DNA from: Cryptomeria japonica
Lineage: Eukaryota > Streptophyta > Pinopsida > Cupressales > Cupressaceae
Assembly (NCBI RefSeq): GCF_030272615.1
Contig: NC_081407.1
Location: 442,674,213-442,738,212, forward strand
Reading direction: 5' to 3'
DNA length: 64,000 nucleotides
This document shows positions 45,867 through 58,260 of the stretch, piece after piece. How positions within the stretch are numbered: the first letter of the stretch is position 1; every line of letters begins with the position of its first letter. The translations under genes and the position numbers were made by a program. The notes under the pieces were generated by a model. It worked only from the letters and a program-made list of their open reading frames with translations, was not told the origin of the DNA and did no database searches.

Positions 45867-46799
45867 CTATTTGTCACAACCCTCCTTTATCACTTTTTGA
45901 TTTAAATACAATTCTATTATATTTGTGGTTAAGCTATTTAAATGATTGAATAAATGTTATAAAAGAATAAAATGAATACACACACACACACTTGGAGAGT
46001 ATAATTCAAAGGCATTATTTTTATTTTTATTTATTTTTCCCACTCCCAATTATGGCACATGTTGTAGGAGGAATTAGAAGCTTCTAGAGGAATCTCCACC
46101 ACCTTGCATGTAACTCCCCCACTAAGTTTAATCAATTTGCATGAGTCCAATATTGGAAAAGAATCTCCTTTTTAATTAAATTTTCTAGATAGTGGAATGG
46201 AGGGATTTTTCTTATAAAATTGTATGCAAGTTTCAAAGAAGAGAGTTGATTATGTTTTGAAGAAAATTTCCCAAGTTTTAGTAGTAGGATCTTCTTTGGT
46301 AGTCTCATTTTTCGTTGCAGGATTTTTAAGTTGTTGTTTGAAAGATTTATCTCAAGTTGCAAAGGAGGATCAAAAGGATAGCTAGAGGATTCAACATCAA
46401 GCTTCGATAAGCTAGGTTCTCTTCTTGTTATTCACATTCACATATGAGAATTGGTATTATCCAAAGGTAGTTTCTAGATTCTCCCTTATTGTAAATCTTT
46501 TCTTCTTATTTAGGAATAAATATTGATAAAATACTTTCACATAATGCATGTAAAGGATAGCTTTATTATTTATTTTATTTCTCCTAGAAAATATGCACAT
46601 AATCTTGCTTTTTTTGTTTTTCCAAAGATTTTAGATTTGTGCAAAAATCATATTTCCTTTATTTTTAAATCTCTTTTTCTGAGATTAAAACTCTTCCCTA
46701 TGTGATTTGAATCTTAATCTTTATTTCTTCCCTCTAATTCATTTCTCTGGTTCTTTGAATGGAAATCTGAATCTCATTCTTTAAATAAATCTCTTTGGG

Positions 46800-47035
46800 A
46801 ATATTAGTTGAATCTATGTGAATATTAGTTGAATAAAATCTCTTTGAATATTAGTTGAATCTCTATGAATATTAGTTGAATCTCTGTGAATATTGTTGAA
46901 TAAAATCTCTCTGTGAATATTAGTTGAATCTCTGTGAATATTAGTTGAATAAAATCTCTCTCTCTGTGAATGCAGGAAATAAACTCTCTCCCTGTGAATA
47001 CTGAAAATAAACTCTCTCCCTGTGAATGCTGGAAT
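46800..47035. repeat. Minisatellite gaatattagttgaatctctgt
   Basis: About nine imperfect units of 20-36 bases combining tgaatattagttgaa with taaaatctctctg. It leads directly into a CT run. Confidence 0.8.
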
Positions 47036-47036
47036 C

Positions 47037-47104
<68 letters not shown>
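47036..47104. repeat. (CT)n microsatellite
   Basis: About 33 CT steps inside the 3.9 kb solo LTR. Confidence 0.95.
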
Positions 47105-47105
<1 letters not shown>

Positions 47106-47394
47106 AATATTAATCTCCCATTTACTATAAAATCAATCTAAAGCAATTACCTACCTCTACGATAACTTGATTATCTATTTTATTCATGTTCTTATTTTCA
47201 TAAATAAATACTCTTTTTGTTTATATATATCATTAAATAATTGGGAATGTAAACCATATATATATATATAGTAAATTTATTTCAACTGTTAAAATATATT
47301 AATGTTGCAAAGTGATTATATTATGGCAAGCGACATGTTATCGAAAATTGTTTCGAAAAATATCGGGCGGCGTGCATGGGGGAGGCGGTTATTG

Positions 47395-47545
47395 TAATCG
47401 TCGGGGAAGTGGTACCCTCCACTTCCCCTGCGGTCACTATCATGGCAGTGGCCGCAGGGTAGTGGAGGGGACCATAGGGTCCCCTCATCACTGCGGGCTT
47501 GCTTCCGTAGACCCGCAGTGGTGATGGGATCCGTGGGCCCCACTC
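47395..47545. repeat. GC-rich palindrome cluster
   Basis: Consecutive inverted repeats: ggggaagtgg/ccacttcccc, ctgcggtcact/agtggccgcag, ggggacc/ggtcccc, actgcggg/cccgcagt. Strongly GC-rich against an AT-rich background. It could form stable hairpins in DNA or LTR transcript. Confidence 0.75.
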
Positions 47546-49494
47546 CCCACTATCCCTTAAACAAAAAATTCGCCCATCTTTTCTTTTTTCAATAAAAGTG
47601 GATTATTCCACTAAACTTTTTTATTAATATTTTTTATTTTTTACATAGGATTCAAAGAGCATACCAGAGGAAAGAACCCTGGGAAGAAAACCTCCGGTCA
47701 CAGCTCATAAAATAAACCTATAGTATCTAACGGATCAATTTATACACCCCGCCCAAAACCACATACAAAATGCGGTCACAACACATATAATATCAGTTTT
47801 GCATAGAGCCCATATGACAATTTGCCAAAAAAAACCCATCGGATAATTTTCAAATGTAGACTCCATAGCTGCTATCAATGGAAGAAGACAAAATTTTCCA
47901 AAGCCCTGTGCCCATCTTTTCTTTTTTAATATTTATTTTTTTTTAGGTTTTTTTTTTTTATAAATATAAATGTATAAGTTGCAATTTAGAAATTGTAAAT
48001 TTTTTTTTCCTTAGTATAAACTTTAAGTTATTAAATTTAACTTAGAAAAATTTGTAGATATTGGGGATTATTGTGTAGTAAATTCATAATTAATTTATCT
48101 ATAGTAAATTTTATAATTGTAAGTTATATTATATCAAATGTTATAATTAGAATCATTCAATCTATTTAAGACCCATTGGGGCACTTAGTTGGCATGTAGC
48201 AATTAATTCATATTAATATAATTCGAACCAAATTTCTAAGCGAGTTGCTATTTTTGGGACCAGTGGCTCTACAAGTGATTTTTCTCATGGTATAAATCAA
48301 CACATTTCTCAACCTTGCATATTTCATGCAAATTACTTATACTTTATTTGCATTTATTAATGACAAAGTTACATTTTCTTCATCTTCATGCAAGTTACAC
48401 ATTTAATTATTATTATGCAAGTTATATTTCAAGTTTTGAATAATAAATAATTTTAGTTATGGTTTTTATTCCATGTAATTCATCAAGTAGTTAATTCAAT
48501 TAATTGAGCTTTGCAATGTCTAATTATACACGTTCAATTAGTAATTGTTTTCAAGTATGATGTTTTCATAGCTCTTAGTTAGAAAACTAAATAAAGGAAG
48601 ATGGAAACCAAAACCTAGTAGTGTTCGATATATACAGTGCCTCTAGGTCATGCTTACGGGTAATGCCGTCGTGTTGAACTACTGCACTTAACGCCTAATA
48701 AAGCTACATCAACGACGTCTGTGGCATCGTCCCTATAAATCATCGGGGAGTAATAAGGGACACTTGGAAGTTAAAATCCAAGGGGCAGGTAATCCCTCTT
48801 GGATCGATAATCTAACAAGATAATCCTTAAATGATTTTTACATCCGTTGAGTTAAACCATAGTAAATCCCCTTTAGGGTTGATTAAGTAAAAATGCTTTT
48901 ATGAAATTGATTTAATCTTGTAGAGATATTGGTGATTGACAATTTGGTCAAGGGTGACGCTTATGATAGGTGTTAGGATGTAGTTGGTTTAGGCCACAAA
49001 CAATAGGCCATCTTGAGCCTTTGTTTAAGTGCTACCACTGTGGGTAGCAACCGCAGAGAAACTGTTTGGGACATTGACCCTAGAAAGGGTTGCGTACCCA
49101 CTAATCAGTTTACATCAAACCATAGAATAGAAAATAGAACTACATACTTTACGCCTTTATCCCGTGCTAAAGCGGGTATGTAGGCAGTCTTGGGACGAAG
49201 TTGTCCCTCGTACTCAGGTGTTCGTGGGTGGGGTCTAGGCTTGGTAAGGAAGGATTGAGTAAGAATCCTAATTTGAAAGATAAGTCTAATAAAATGGAAA
49301 AAGTAATTCAATGCATACTCAGAAGGAATCCCGTATGGATTCGCTTGACTTCTCGAGGCTTTAAGACAAATTTTGAGGCAGAATTCAAGCTTGAATTATG
49401 TTATTTAATTACTCCTAAGGACGGCAACCTCGGTGCACTTCTGTTAGAAGAGTGTAGTACTTAGTGAGTGGCTCAGGACCTGAATGGTCTCGAT

Positions 49495-49690
49495 GAGTCT
49501 AAGTCTCTGGCCAGAGCACCTCCTATCCCGATTGGATAGATGCCTACCCCGTATGGGTAGATGCCTATCCCGTATTGGATAGATGAAATCTTATGTCCCG
49601 TATGGACAGATGCCTAACCTGTATAGTTAGATGCTCATCCTGGATGGATGAATGCCTAATCCTAATGGATGGATGCCCAGAGTATGCGAT
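49495..49690. repeat. Hairpin minisatellite near the LTR end
   Basis: About eight units of 20-25 bases of the type gatgcctaYcccgtatggRta. In each unit the arms (tacccc/gggta, tatcc/ggata, tgtccc/ggaca) pair with each other, and changes in one arm are often matched in the other. Confidence 0.75.
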
Positions 49691-49776
49691 TGAATCAAAC
49701 ACAAATGAATAAATTAAACAAAAAAAAAGAATGGTCAAATTTTGTTGGGTTAAATATGGTGGGCTATTACACTATT

Positions 49777-51000
49777 GTCTTATTTGAAACAATTAAACTA
49801 ATTAAAAATAGGATATAAAGATAAAATATGTGTACAATTAAATTAATTAAAAATAGGATTTAAACATAAAATATGTGTTGAAACAAAACTAATATTTTGT
49901 CTTGAAATAATGTCTTAAATCCCCCCTCTATGTAGTAGTGCAATAACATTGGCAACCATTTCTAGGTCTACTAATAGTAAATTCAACAAAAAAAAAAACG
50001 ACCATAATTATTTATCTCCCAACTTGTAAGCAACTCTCAAAACCTGTCATGATGTCATCTAAATCTAAGATCAATCAAAATATCAAACCAACGAAGAGCA
50101 TCCATGAACAAAGATATAAAATTATAATATAAGAGATACCCAAGCAAATATTTGTCAAAAGATAATATCACTTAACATTTTGGATCTAAGTTAACAAAGA
50201 TTGGACAAAGGGAACAAAAACTACAAGTGTCAAATCAATCATTGTCATGTTTTTAATGTTTAATAGTTTAAACTTGACCTAATATGCCAAAGTTTCATTT
50301 CAATTCTTATAGTCATTCCTTACACATATTTTTGTAACTATTTTTTCAAGTACACTATGTACATACATATAAACAATTATACATACATATTTACTATTTT
50401 TTAATGTAATTTTTTTTATAATTCATTATTATTATTATGTTTGTTTATTTCATTTTACTTAATATTAAATAAAAAAATTGAGAAAAAGTGTCACAAACAA
50501 GACTAAAGCTTTTCATTTTCTTAATGCAATCTCTTCCAATTAAATAAATAAATATTAAAACATATTTTAATCCTCAAAATAATCCTATGCTAGATAGTAG
50601 CAGGCAGAATGGAGTGAGGCATCCAACTACTTTGTCTGCTCTTCTCCTCCGCTTCTTTTGCCTTCACCTGTCCTCATCACAACTTGAGTTTGGTTGTATT
50701 CTTTCTTGCAATCAAAACGAACCTAAATTAAGAACCATTCATTTTGCACCAGAAATATCGAAGATGGGATATTAAAGAAATTTGAAACTTACCTGGCTCT
50801 ATTTCCCAAACCAAAATTATTTTAGATGCTTATGTTCATTTCCGACTCATGCTCTTCCTTTCCCCGTAAATAAATCCAATCTACACTGTAGATTGAAAAA
50901 AGTTTAAAGCACACTTTTAATAGATTGGGCGGGAACGAAATTTAAATTTGACATCATGTAGGTATTAATGTGTGGGCATGGGTGAACATTAATAGAGAAA
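49777..51000. other. AT-rich spacer
   Basis: No convincing gene. A 62-codon frame at 50587 has no family resemblance. Composition changes sharply to GC-rich near 51000. Confidence 0.5.
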
Positions 51001-52602
51001 ATGGGGAAAACGGAAGAGAAAACGAGCATAGCAGAGCTTTGAGGAGATGGGGATCCCAGACAGCGGGATAGGACGTGTGCACCTGTCTAGGGCAGGGTGT
51101 GAAGACTGGGGGAATGCCCAGTCTCTTGCGAGCATAGCACTCACTTGGCTGCGCTCCAATCGCGACTTGAACCCATATGCCCACAATGGCCAGTGGGAGG
51201 AGCAGAGCATCGTCGTCGTCCGCCACCCCAATGGGGGGAGCAGCCGGGTGAACGTCGAGCTCGACTATCGGGCCACGGTTCCGATAGTGACCCCTCTGGT
51301 TAACTGCAGGCTGGAGGGATATATTGATGTCTGCACTGAGGAGGCTCAGTTCAGAGGCAAATACCTGAGCCTCCTCGACGCAGACGCAAATATGAACGCG
51401 AGGCGGCGTTGGGTTTTCCCGGTTGGCGTGCACTACCAGATTGAGAGCTCAGAAGACTTTGTATGGAGGGTGCTGCCCAGCATCCTCAGCCCGGGGCCCG
51501 GCCGAGTTGGTGACTATGTTCACCAAATATTGGTTGTATTTCTTCATGGCTGTCCAAGGGGAGAGGCTCGGGGCGCCAGTGGCATTTGCTGCTGTGGCTG
51601 GACTCCCCGCCACTAACATTGAAAACTCTCGTGTGAACCACACAGAGTTTGACGCGGCTGTGGGTCCGTTGGATGGCACCGTGGTTGACCATATGCCATC
51701 CATGGAGCGTTGCAGATTTTGGAGGGTGGGAGTAGTCCGATTTCCGGCTTACCAGCTAGTGGATAACACGGGGCGATTCGTTACCCCCGTCAGTCTGTAC
51801 CAGATTCCAGGGGGGCAGCTGCGATATTGCGGTGCAGGCATGGTTGGAGCTTTTGTTGACTGGGGCGCGTTCTCGGCCCCGGGAGCCTGGCTGATGTTCA
51901 TCAGCTCTGCTGCCCGTGAGTTGAACGCCCAGGACGACGCCATGCTGGCATTCCACCTGGCGTCAAGCATTGCCTTCGCTACCGCCGATAGGGTGGTGTA
52001 CCGGGGAAGGGCAGCATTGCTAGCAGGAGCCACGCCGCTCAACCAGGTGCATGTGACCGCCTCCCTGCAGATCCGGGGGATACCCTTGCCCGGGCTTAAC
52101 TTGGCGAGGCTCTGGAACCTGCCGCTCCTGCAGCCGAGCGACTACAAGCATCCCATGGGACAATTCATCGCCCTAGGGGCATATGCCATGGCTCGAGTCG
52201 GATGACTGTGGGCTGGGCAACTGTGTTATGGGCTGAAGCACGCCTGCTACGCATTCGGGGTCACTAGAAGGCGGATAGTCCAAGACGGAGAGATTCAGAT
52301 CCGGGACCGGGTTGTGGGGGCACTGTTCGAGGGAGCAAGAGGAAAAGTACCATACTACGCGACCCCAATATTAATGTGTGCATCCCACATCATGCGGTGC
52401 TGCTTCGGCAGTACGGTCCCATACCAGCTTGCACGACACCTGAATCCCGGGGCGGATGAGTCAGTAATTGACAGTGGCACGACTCTAGCCCACGTGTATG
52501 GGGTTGAGCCTCCAGGGTGGGCCAGAACGGTGCACTTGCTGCACATGATGCATGATGTGCCCGCCACATGTTGGTACTATGTGCTGGGGACCGGACCAAG
52601 CC
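51001..52602 (+). pseudogene. Coding relic, first segment
   Basis: Possible start ATG at 51001 (MGKTEEKTSIAEL) followed by a shift, or start at 51047 (MGIPDSGIG). Open in one frame to about 51500, then in another to 52203. The two frames overlap between 51423 and 51616, consistent with a single small indel. After the TGA at 52203 the same frame stays open to 52602, where the foldback element begins. Confidence 0.55.
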
Positions 52603-53968
52603 GGCACTGGCTATGTAGGGGAAAATTTGCACCCCCGATCCCCGTGCTCGTCCTCCTTCCGTACGGATGCAGTCAGAATTCCTGCAAAATTCGTACTCTC
52701 CTTCAGCTTTCATTTGTCTTAAGGCTCCCGACCATACGGTAAAGATAAATAGTTCTTTTTATAATAAATTTTATTTATAGTTTTTTAAAATAATGAAAAT
52801 TTTAATATTTTTGTAATAATGTTTTTAATTTTTTTAAATTTTTTTTTTATAATAATACTATAATATACAATTAATTTATTTTAAGATATATATTATATGT
52901 AAATTTTAATAATTTATTTTAAAAAAATTTAAATACATATATAAGTAATAATAGCTTTTCTTTATAAATATATGTTATTTTTGTATTATATATTAAATTT
53001 ATTAATATATTTTTAAAATGAGTTTTATGTTTAAACTATAATTTTTATTTTTCTTTATTTTAAAAATAATTAAATTATAATATATAATTAAGTGATTCCA
53101 AGATATGTATAGTAAACAATAGCTTTACTAAAAACTTAACATAAATAAATTAATAATATATAACTAAATGATTTTCACATTAAAAAAATAAACATACATA
53201 ATATATAAATAACTTTGTTATAATTTTAAAATATATATTAAAAAAAAAAATTGTTCTTATTAATTTAAATAGTTATTATATTTTAACATAGGTAATATAT
53301 ATCAAAAAATTTACTAATGCAGTAAAAGTACATATAACTAATGTAAAAAATTAACACACGTAATATGTGATTAGGTGATCTTAACATACAAATTTTTTTT
53401 AACATAGGATTATTTTTTTGAACATACATAATATTTGACATATCCTAGTTACAATTTTAACATTTATATAAAAAAAATTAAATTTTTGGTTGAAAGTTAT
53501 GTGTAACTTAAATAAAAGTATAAAAAAAATTATAACGTATAACTTATTTTTATAATTCATTTTAAAAGTTCAATATGTAATATAAAAAATAATATATATT
53601 TATAAAAAATAAACTATTATCTACATATATATTTTAAAAGTTAAATAAAAAAAAAAATTATTGAAATTTACATATAATATATATCTTAAAATCAATTAAT
53701 TGTATATTATAATATTATTATTAAAATAAATCATTAAAAAAATATTTAAATTTTTGTTATTTTTATAATAAATAAAAATTATAAAAAAATACTATAAATA
53801 TAAATATTATAAAAAAAAATATTTAACTTTACCGTATGGTCGGGAGCCTTAAGACAAATGAAGGCTGAAGTAGAGTACGAATTTTGCAGGAATTCTGACT
53901 GCATCCGTACGGAAGGAGGACGAGCACGGGGATCGGGGGTGCAAATTTTCCCCTGCATAGCCAGTGCC
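52603..53968. mobile_element. Foldback element with very long inverted arms (1366 bp)
   Basis: Outer arms GGCACTGGCTATG... and ...CATAGCCAGTGCC pair over about 145 bases with roughly three mismatches (52603-52747 against 53824-53968). They include a GC-rich part (cacccccgatccccgtgctc, ccgtacggatgc) and gctcccgaccatacggtaaag. Inner arms continue pairing in AT-rich sequence for at least another 200-300 bases (for example ataatatacaattaattt near 52860 against 53690). No coding capacity. The ends CACTGG/CCAGTG recall CACTA elements, but arm length and the lack of a clear target duplication do not fit. Non-autonomous DNA transposon, class undecided. Confidence 0.85.
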
Positions 53969-54245
53969 CTGCCTGCACTCGTTCTGGGATGAGCGTGATT
54001 GATGGCTGGGTGGTCACCCGGGTAATGGAGGCACTAATGGAGGGTGCGCTCGTCCACTTCCGGCGAGAGGGTAGCATGCCGATCTACGGCCTACGCAATG
54101 GGATCAAATGGTCCTACTGTCTAAAACATAATAACTCCGGGACGACGTATGTCAGTAGTGGCGAGAATGGGCCAGCACGATGGCTGCGCATGACGTTGCG
54201 ACCGCTTGTGGTGGGCGTAGGAAGGGTGGAGGCAAGCACTCTGGA
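53969..54245 (+). pseudogene. Coding relic, second segment
   Basis: Open frame ACTRSG, MSVIDGWVVTRVMEALMEGA, GLRNGIKWSYCLKHNNSGTT, ARWLRMTLRPLVVGVGRVEA, ending in the CTGGA target of gypsy C. No stops. Confidence 0.55.
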
Positions 54246-55192
54246 TGTAACGGGTCTGCATTGGGCAGAATACTTGCACAGATTTTGGATCGGGTCCAGC
54301 CTTAGTGGGGTTCCATTTTGCATCGGAACTCTTTCTTTTGCATAGCCGACATGGAGTTGGTGTTTCGCACAGCCGACTTAATTCATTCCATCGGCGGGGC
54401 CGACATGTTTTATTTCTTTGGCGGGGGCCGACATGGGACTTGGCCGATGACTTCTTTTAGCGCGGACTTAACTCATTTGAGTCCGGACCTATATGGGCGC
54501 TAATTTTTCATTGGCGGGATTTCTTTTGGGCCGGCCCTATCCGCCCAACGGCTCTTTTATTTGGGTCCGACCCTCCAGTATATAAGATGAGCGGGATGCT
54601 CATTCTTAGCAATCAGCAATCAGAGGCAGAAAGCGATCATCAGCGATCGAGCATTCGGCAGCGAGCAGACGAGCAGACAGATGCGAGTTTTCGGCGTCGC
54701 AGGGCTGAGTGCGAATATTGCAGCGAGGGACTTTAGTGCTCAGGCGAGCATTGGGGTCTTGTGACTTGGCGATCTGGCACCTCGAGGAGCTAACTGGTTC
54801 TCCTCTCGAGCGAGTCGATCCCAGTCTGAGTCGAAGGGACTCTTTGTAATTTGTCCGAGTCAGATTGGCTGGCTGGGCAAACCATTTGGGGGCGACCAGT
54901 ATTTCTCAATACTGAGTTCTATCCAGCATTGTAATCTTTGAGGATCATAATAAAGGATTTGGGCACCTCGCCCCACCTTTGAATGTTGTGTCATCTATCT
55001 TATTCCGCATTGCATCCTGTATCCTTTTATGCATTTTGGGAGAGGGTCGATCTGCATTCTCATTGTGCATTCCGCTTTAGCGCAATCTTGGAAGGGACGA
55101 GGCGTAGGCCGAAGGTCTCTGACCTTGATCGGATCCGAGTCGGGTTGGGACTTGTCGGTGCCGCATAGGCTTAACTCCCAAAGCCCGTGACA
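54246..55192 (+). repeat. Gypsy C 5' LTR
   Basis: TGTAACGGGTCTGC to AAGCCCGTGACA, 947 bp. Contains a TATA box and AATAAA signal. Short frames in it are repeated in the 3' LTR and are not genes. Confidence 0.95.
54579..54586 (+). promoter_or_regulatory. TATA box of gypsy C LTR
   Basis: TATATAAG about 330 bases into the LTR, followed by gatgagcggg; the only good TATA box in the LTR. The 3' LTR has the same at 60161-60168. Confidence 0.7.
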
Positions 55193-55194
55193 GT

Positions 55195-55206
55195 TGGTAT
55201 CAGAGC
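55195..55206 (+). other. Gypsy C primer binding site (tRNA-iMet)
   Basis: TGGTATCAGAGC, two bases after the 5' LTR. Confidence 0.95.
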
Positions 55207-55240
55207 TTCGGATCAGATCCGGAGTTGTGCAGATCGAGAG

Positions 55241-56590
55241 ATGGCAGATACAGATAGTCAGCATGAAGTGGAGGTCGTGCAACCTGAGAGTAAGGCTGCG
55301 AAGGTGTCTTCGAAGGGGAAAGATCCGAAGCACCGCGATTGGCTCCAAGACCATGAAAATCGACTTGAGGAGTTGGAACAGTCCGACCTCGAGGAGCGCA
55401 TGACGGCAGAGTGGTCGAAGCTGGCGGAACAGATAGAGTCTTTGAGGGAAGAGATCCGCTTCCTCAAAGAGGGCCAACAGATCTTCCATTCGTTGTTGCA
55501 GGGAGGAACGCATGGTTCTAAGGCAACGCGAGTTGGAACTTATGACGGTGAGCGCGACGACAAGGCACTTGATAATTTCTTCTGGGATGTTGAGGAGTAC
55601 CTGTCGTGTGCACCGAAGATGTCTGATGAGGCACAGGTCAAGGATATTGCAACATACCTTACCGGCAGTGCGAAGCTGTGGTGGCGAATGCATCAAGCAG
55701 ATGAACGCGCTGGGAAGACGGTAAAACCGATCAAGTCCTGGGCTGACTTGAAGGCAGCGCTTCATGATCAATTCCGACCTGGGAACTCGGATTGGATCAT
55801 CCGATCCAGGTTCGATGAACTCAAACATACTGGCACCATACGGGAGTATGTCAAGGCATTTCAGGTGTTGGATTTGGAATGCACCAAGTTGAGCGACTTC
55901 GAGAAGTTATTCCTCTTCACTAAGGGTCTGCAACCCTGGGCGAAGGATGAGCTGAGGAGACAGAAAGTTCAGACTTTGGCCGAGGCGATCACAGTTGCGG
56001 ATGGGCTGCTCGACTATAAGGGCGATGCAGCTAGGGGCTTTGGTGGAGCTCGAACGGACTACAAGAAGAACTTCCGCCGGAAAGAGAAGAAGGGAGGCGG
56101 ACCTCCTTCTGATCATAATGGCGAGCCCAGGAAAAAGAAACCGAAGAAGTCGAATGGAGAAGGCAACCCGAAGAAGAAAGATCACGCACAGACTGGGAAG
56201 AAGAAGGAACGTGATCCAGGTTGCTTCATCTGTGGCAAAGATGATCACTGGGCATGGAGCTGTCCAGACCGGAGTAGGATCAACGCGCTGTTGTTCGAGG
56301 AGAAGAAGTTGCCCGCAATGAGCACCTTGCAACTCCTCAATGCAGTGCAGCATTCTACCGAAGTGGCCGATAAGCACGAGTTGTGTTTTGTGGAGACTTT
56401 CTTTGGCAACAAGAAGGTGCTAGCTATGGTGGATTCAGGTGCCACCCACAACTACATCTCCGCATGCCGAGCGAAGAAGCTTGGACTCAAGATCGAGCCC
56501 ACTTCGAATCAGTTCAAGGCGGTGACCGCACCCGCGCAGCAGGTGAGCGGCGAGATCCATAAGGAAGTCATCCGAGTTGGATCGTGGTAG
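55241..56590 (+). pseudogene. Gypsy C gag and protease
   Basis: Start MADTDSQHEVEVVQ at 55241, the first ATG after the primer site in the frame of gag. Coiled-coil-like N-terminus (ENRLEELEQSDLEERMTAEW); gag core DKALDNFFWDVEEYLSCAPK, YLTGSAKLWWRMHQADERAG, WADLKAALHDQFRPGNSDW, REYVKAFQVLDLECTKLSDF; a Lys-rich hinge; zinc knuckle CFICGKDDHWAWSCP (CX2CX4HX4C, 56222-56263); aspartic protease VLAMVDSGATHNYIS with the catalytic Asp near 56432. A TAG at 56588 interrupts in a place where gypsy proteases usually have W-Q-G. The frame continues as protease to about 56800. Confidence 0.9.
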
Positions 56591-58260
56591 GGTACGCTTG
56601 ATTTGATCGCCATTAGAATGAATGAGTTCGACCTCATACTCGGGCAGGAGTTTTTGAGGTCGGCATCAGCAGCTGTTGTGCCACACTTGGGCTGTTTGCT
56701 GATATTGGATCCGAGCAGACGAAGTATGGTTCCGATGATGAAGAGCGTGGAACAGGATCTCCTATTGAATGCGCTCAGTGCTAAGCAGGTCGGCAAGGGA
56801 AGGCGGGAGGAGTTGTTTTTGGCCGCACTGATTGGAGATTGGGATGAAGGAGAGTCGTCAGGACCCTCTAACACCTCGGCGATCCAGGAAGTGTTGTCCG
56901 AGTTTGCGGATGTTATGCCAGACCAGCTCCCAGCTGTGTTACCACCGAGGAGGCACGTTGATCACAGGATCGAACTGGAGTCAGGAGCAAGACCACCAGC
57001 GAAGGCTCCTTATCGACTCTCTGCATCGGAGATGGAGGAGTTGAGGAAGCAGCTGGCAGAGCTCGCTGAGGCAGGGTACTTGCGTCCCTCCAGATCACCT
57101 TATGCTGCTCCAGTATTTCCAGCGCAAGAAGGATGGAAGCCTTCGGATGTGTGTGGACTATCGAGCTCTGAACAAGCTCACCATCAAGAACAAGTATCCG
57201 TTACCTCTCATAGCGGATAGCTTTGATCGACTGGTCGATGCAAGAGTGTTCACCAAGTTGGACCTGAGGCAGGGTTACTATCAGATCAGGATCGCGCCAG
57301 GTGATGAGGAGAAGACCGCGATCACGACGAGGTATGGTAGCTATGAATTTTTGGTCATGCCTTTTGGTCTCACTAACGCTCCTGCAACCTTCAGCACCTT
57401 GATGAACGATGTGTTTCGCTCATTATTGGACAAGTGCGTTGTTGTGTATCTGGATGACATTTTGGTATACAGTCGAGACATGGAGGAACACAAGAAGCAC
57501 CTTCAGGAGGTGTTTGCCTTGTTGAGAGAACATCAGCTGTTCGCAAAGAAGGAGAAGTGTGCCTTTGCACAGGAGGAAGTGCTGTTTCTGGGCCATATTC
57601 TTGGTCATGGCCAGATCCGACCAGACCCGGAGAAGCTTCAGGCAATCCGAGACTGGGAGCCGCTTCGCAATGTGCATGAGGTGAGATAGTTCCTTGGTAT
57701 AGCTAACTACTATCGCAAGTTTGTAGCAGGCTACTCCCGAATTGCGAGCCCTTTGACGGACCTGTTGAAGAAGGACCGCGGATGGAAATGGGGCGATAAG
57801 CAGCAGTCAGCATTTGAAATGCTGAAAGACAAGTTGACTGAGGAGCCAGTCCTTGCTTTGCCGAAATATGGCAAACCTTTTGAAGTCCAAACCGATGCAT
57901 CCGACTATGCCATGGGCGGAGTTTTGATGCAGGATGGGCATCCTGTGGCATATGAGTCTCGGAAGTTGAATGACAGAGAAAGGAACTACTCGGCGCATGA
58001 AAAAGAGATGACTGCAATAGTGCACTGTTTGAGAACTTGGAGGCATTACTTGCTGGGTGTGCCGTTCATAGTGAAGACAGACAATGTCAGCTCCACTTAT
58101 TTCAAGACTCAGTCTAAGCTCACCCCGAAGCAGGCGAGGTGGCAAGAATTCTTGGCAGAATTCGACTTCGAGCTGATATACAATCCGGGGCGACATAATG
58201 TAGTAGCCGATGCACTTAGCAGGAAAGCACAGCTTGGTGCTTTAGAACTCTTGGGCCAGA
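56591..58260 (+). pseudogene. Gypsy C reverse transcriptase and RNase H
   Basis: Continues the polyprotein. Protease end (EFDLILGQEFLRSASAAVV), linker, then [34 protein letters not shown]; a one-base loss near 57117 shifts the frame; then [60 protein letters not shown] and the catalytic [12 protein letters not shown] near 57450. TAG at 57687 in the VR-x-FLGIANYY motif. RNase [62 protein letters not shown] (near 58200). Catalytic residues are present; only the stops and the shift disable it. Confidence 0.92.

Larger units (their letters stand above)
45872..49771. mobile_element. Solo LTR of 3.9 kb with exact target duplication
   Basis: Begins TGTCACAACCCTCC and ends GGGCTATTACA, the TG..CA ends of an LTR. 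The 5-bp target duplication CTATT is exact (45867-45871 and 49772-49776). No gag, pol or tRNA primer site inside, so it is a solo LTR, or less likely a non-autonomous element. The orientation is undecided because both strands have TG..CA ends. It carries several internal repeats, listed separately. Confidence 0.75.

Noticed and set aside
50954-51433. 159-codon minus-strand frame opposite the coding relic
   Set aside because: It lies opposite the plus-strand frame, whose three segments rejoin across two insertions; GC-rich DNA leaves the other strand open by chance.
52603-53968. CACTA-type transposon
   Set aside because: Ends CACTGG/CCAGTG fit loosely, but there is no matching 3-bp duplication (cgg against ccc) and the inverted arms are far longer than CACTA ends.
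54318-54503. 61-codon frame repeated at 59900-60085
   Set aside because: It is LTR sequence present in both LTRs of gypsy C, before the transcription start.
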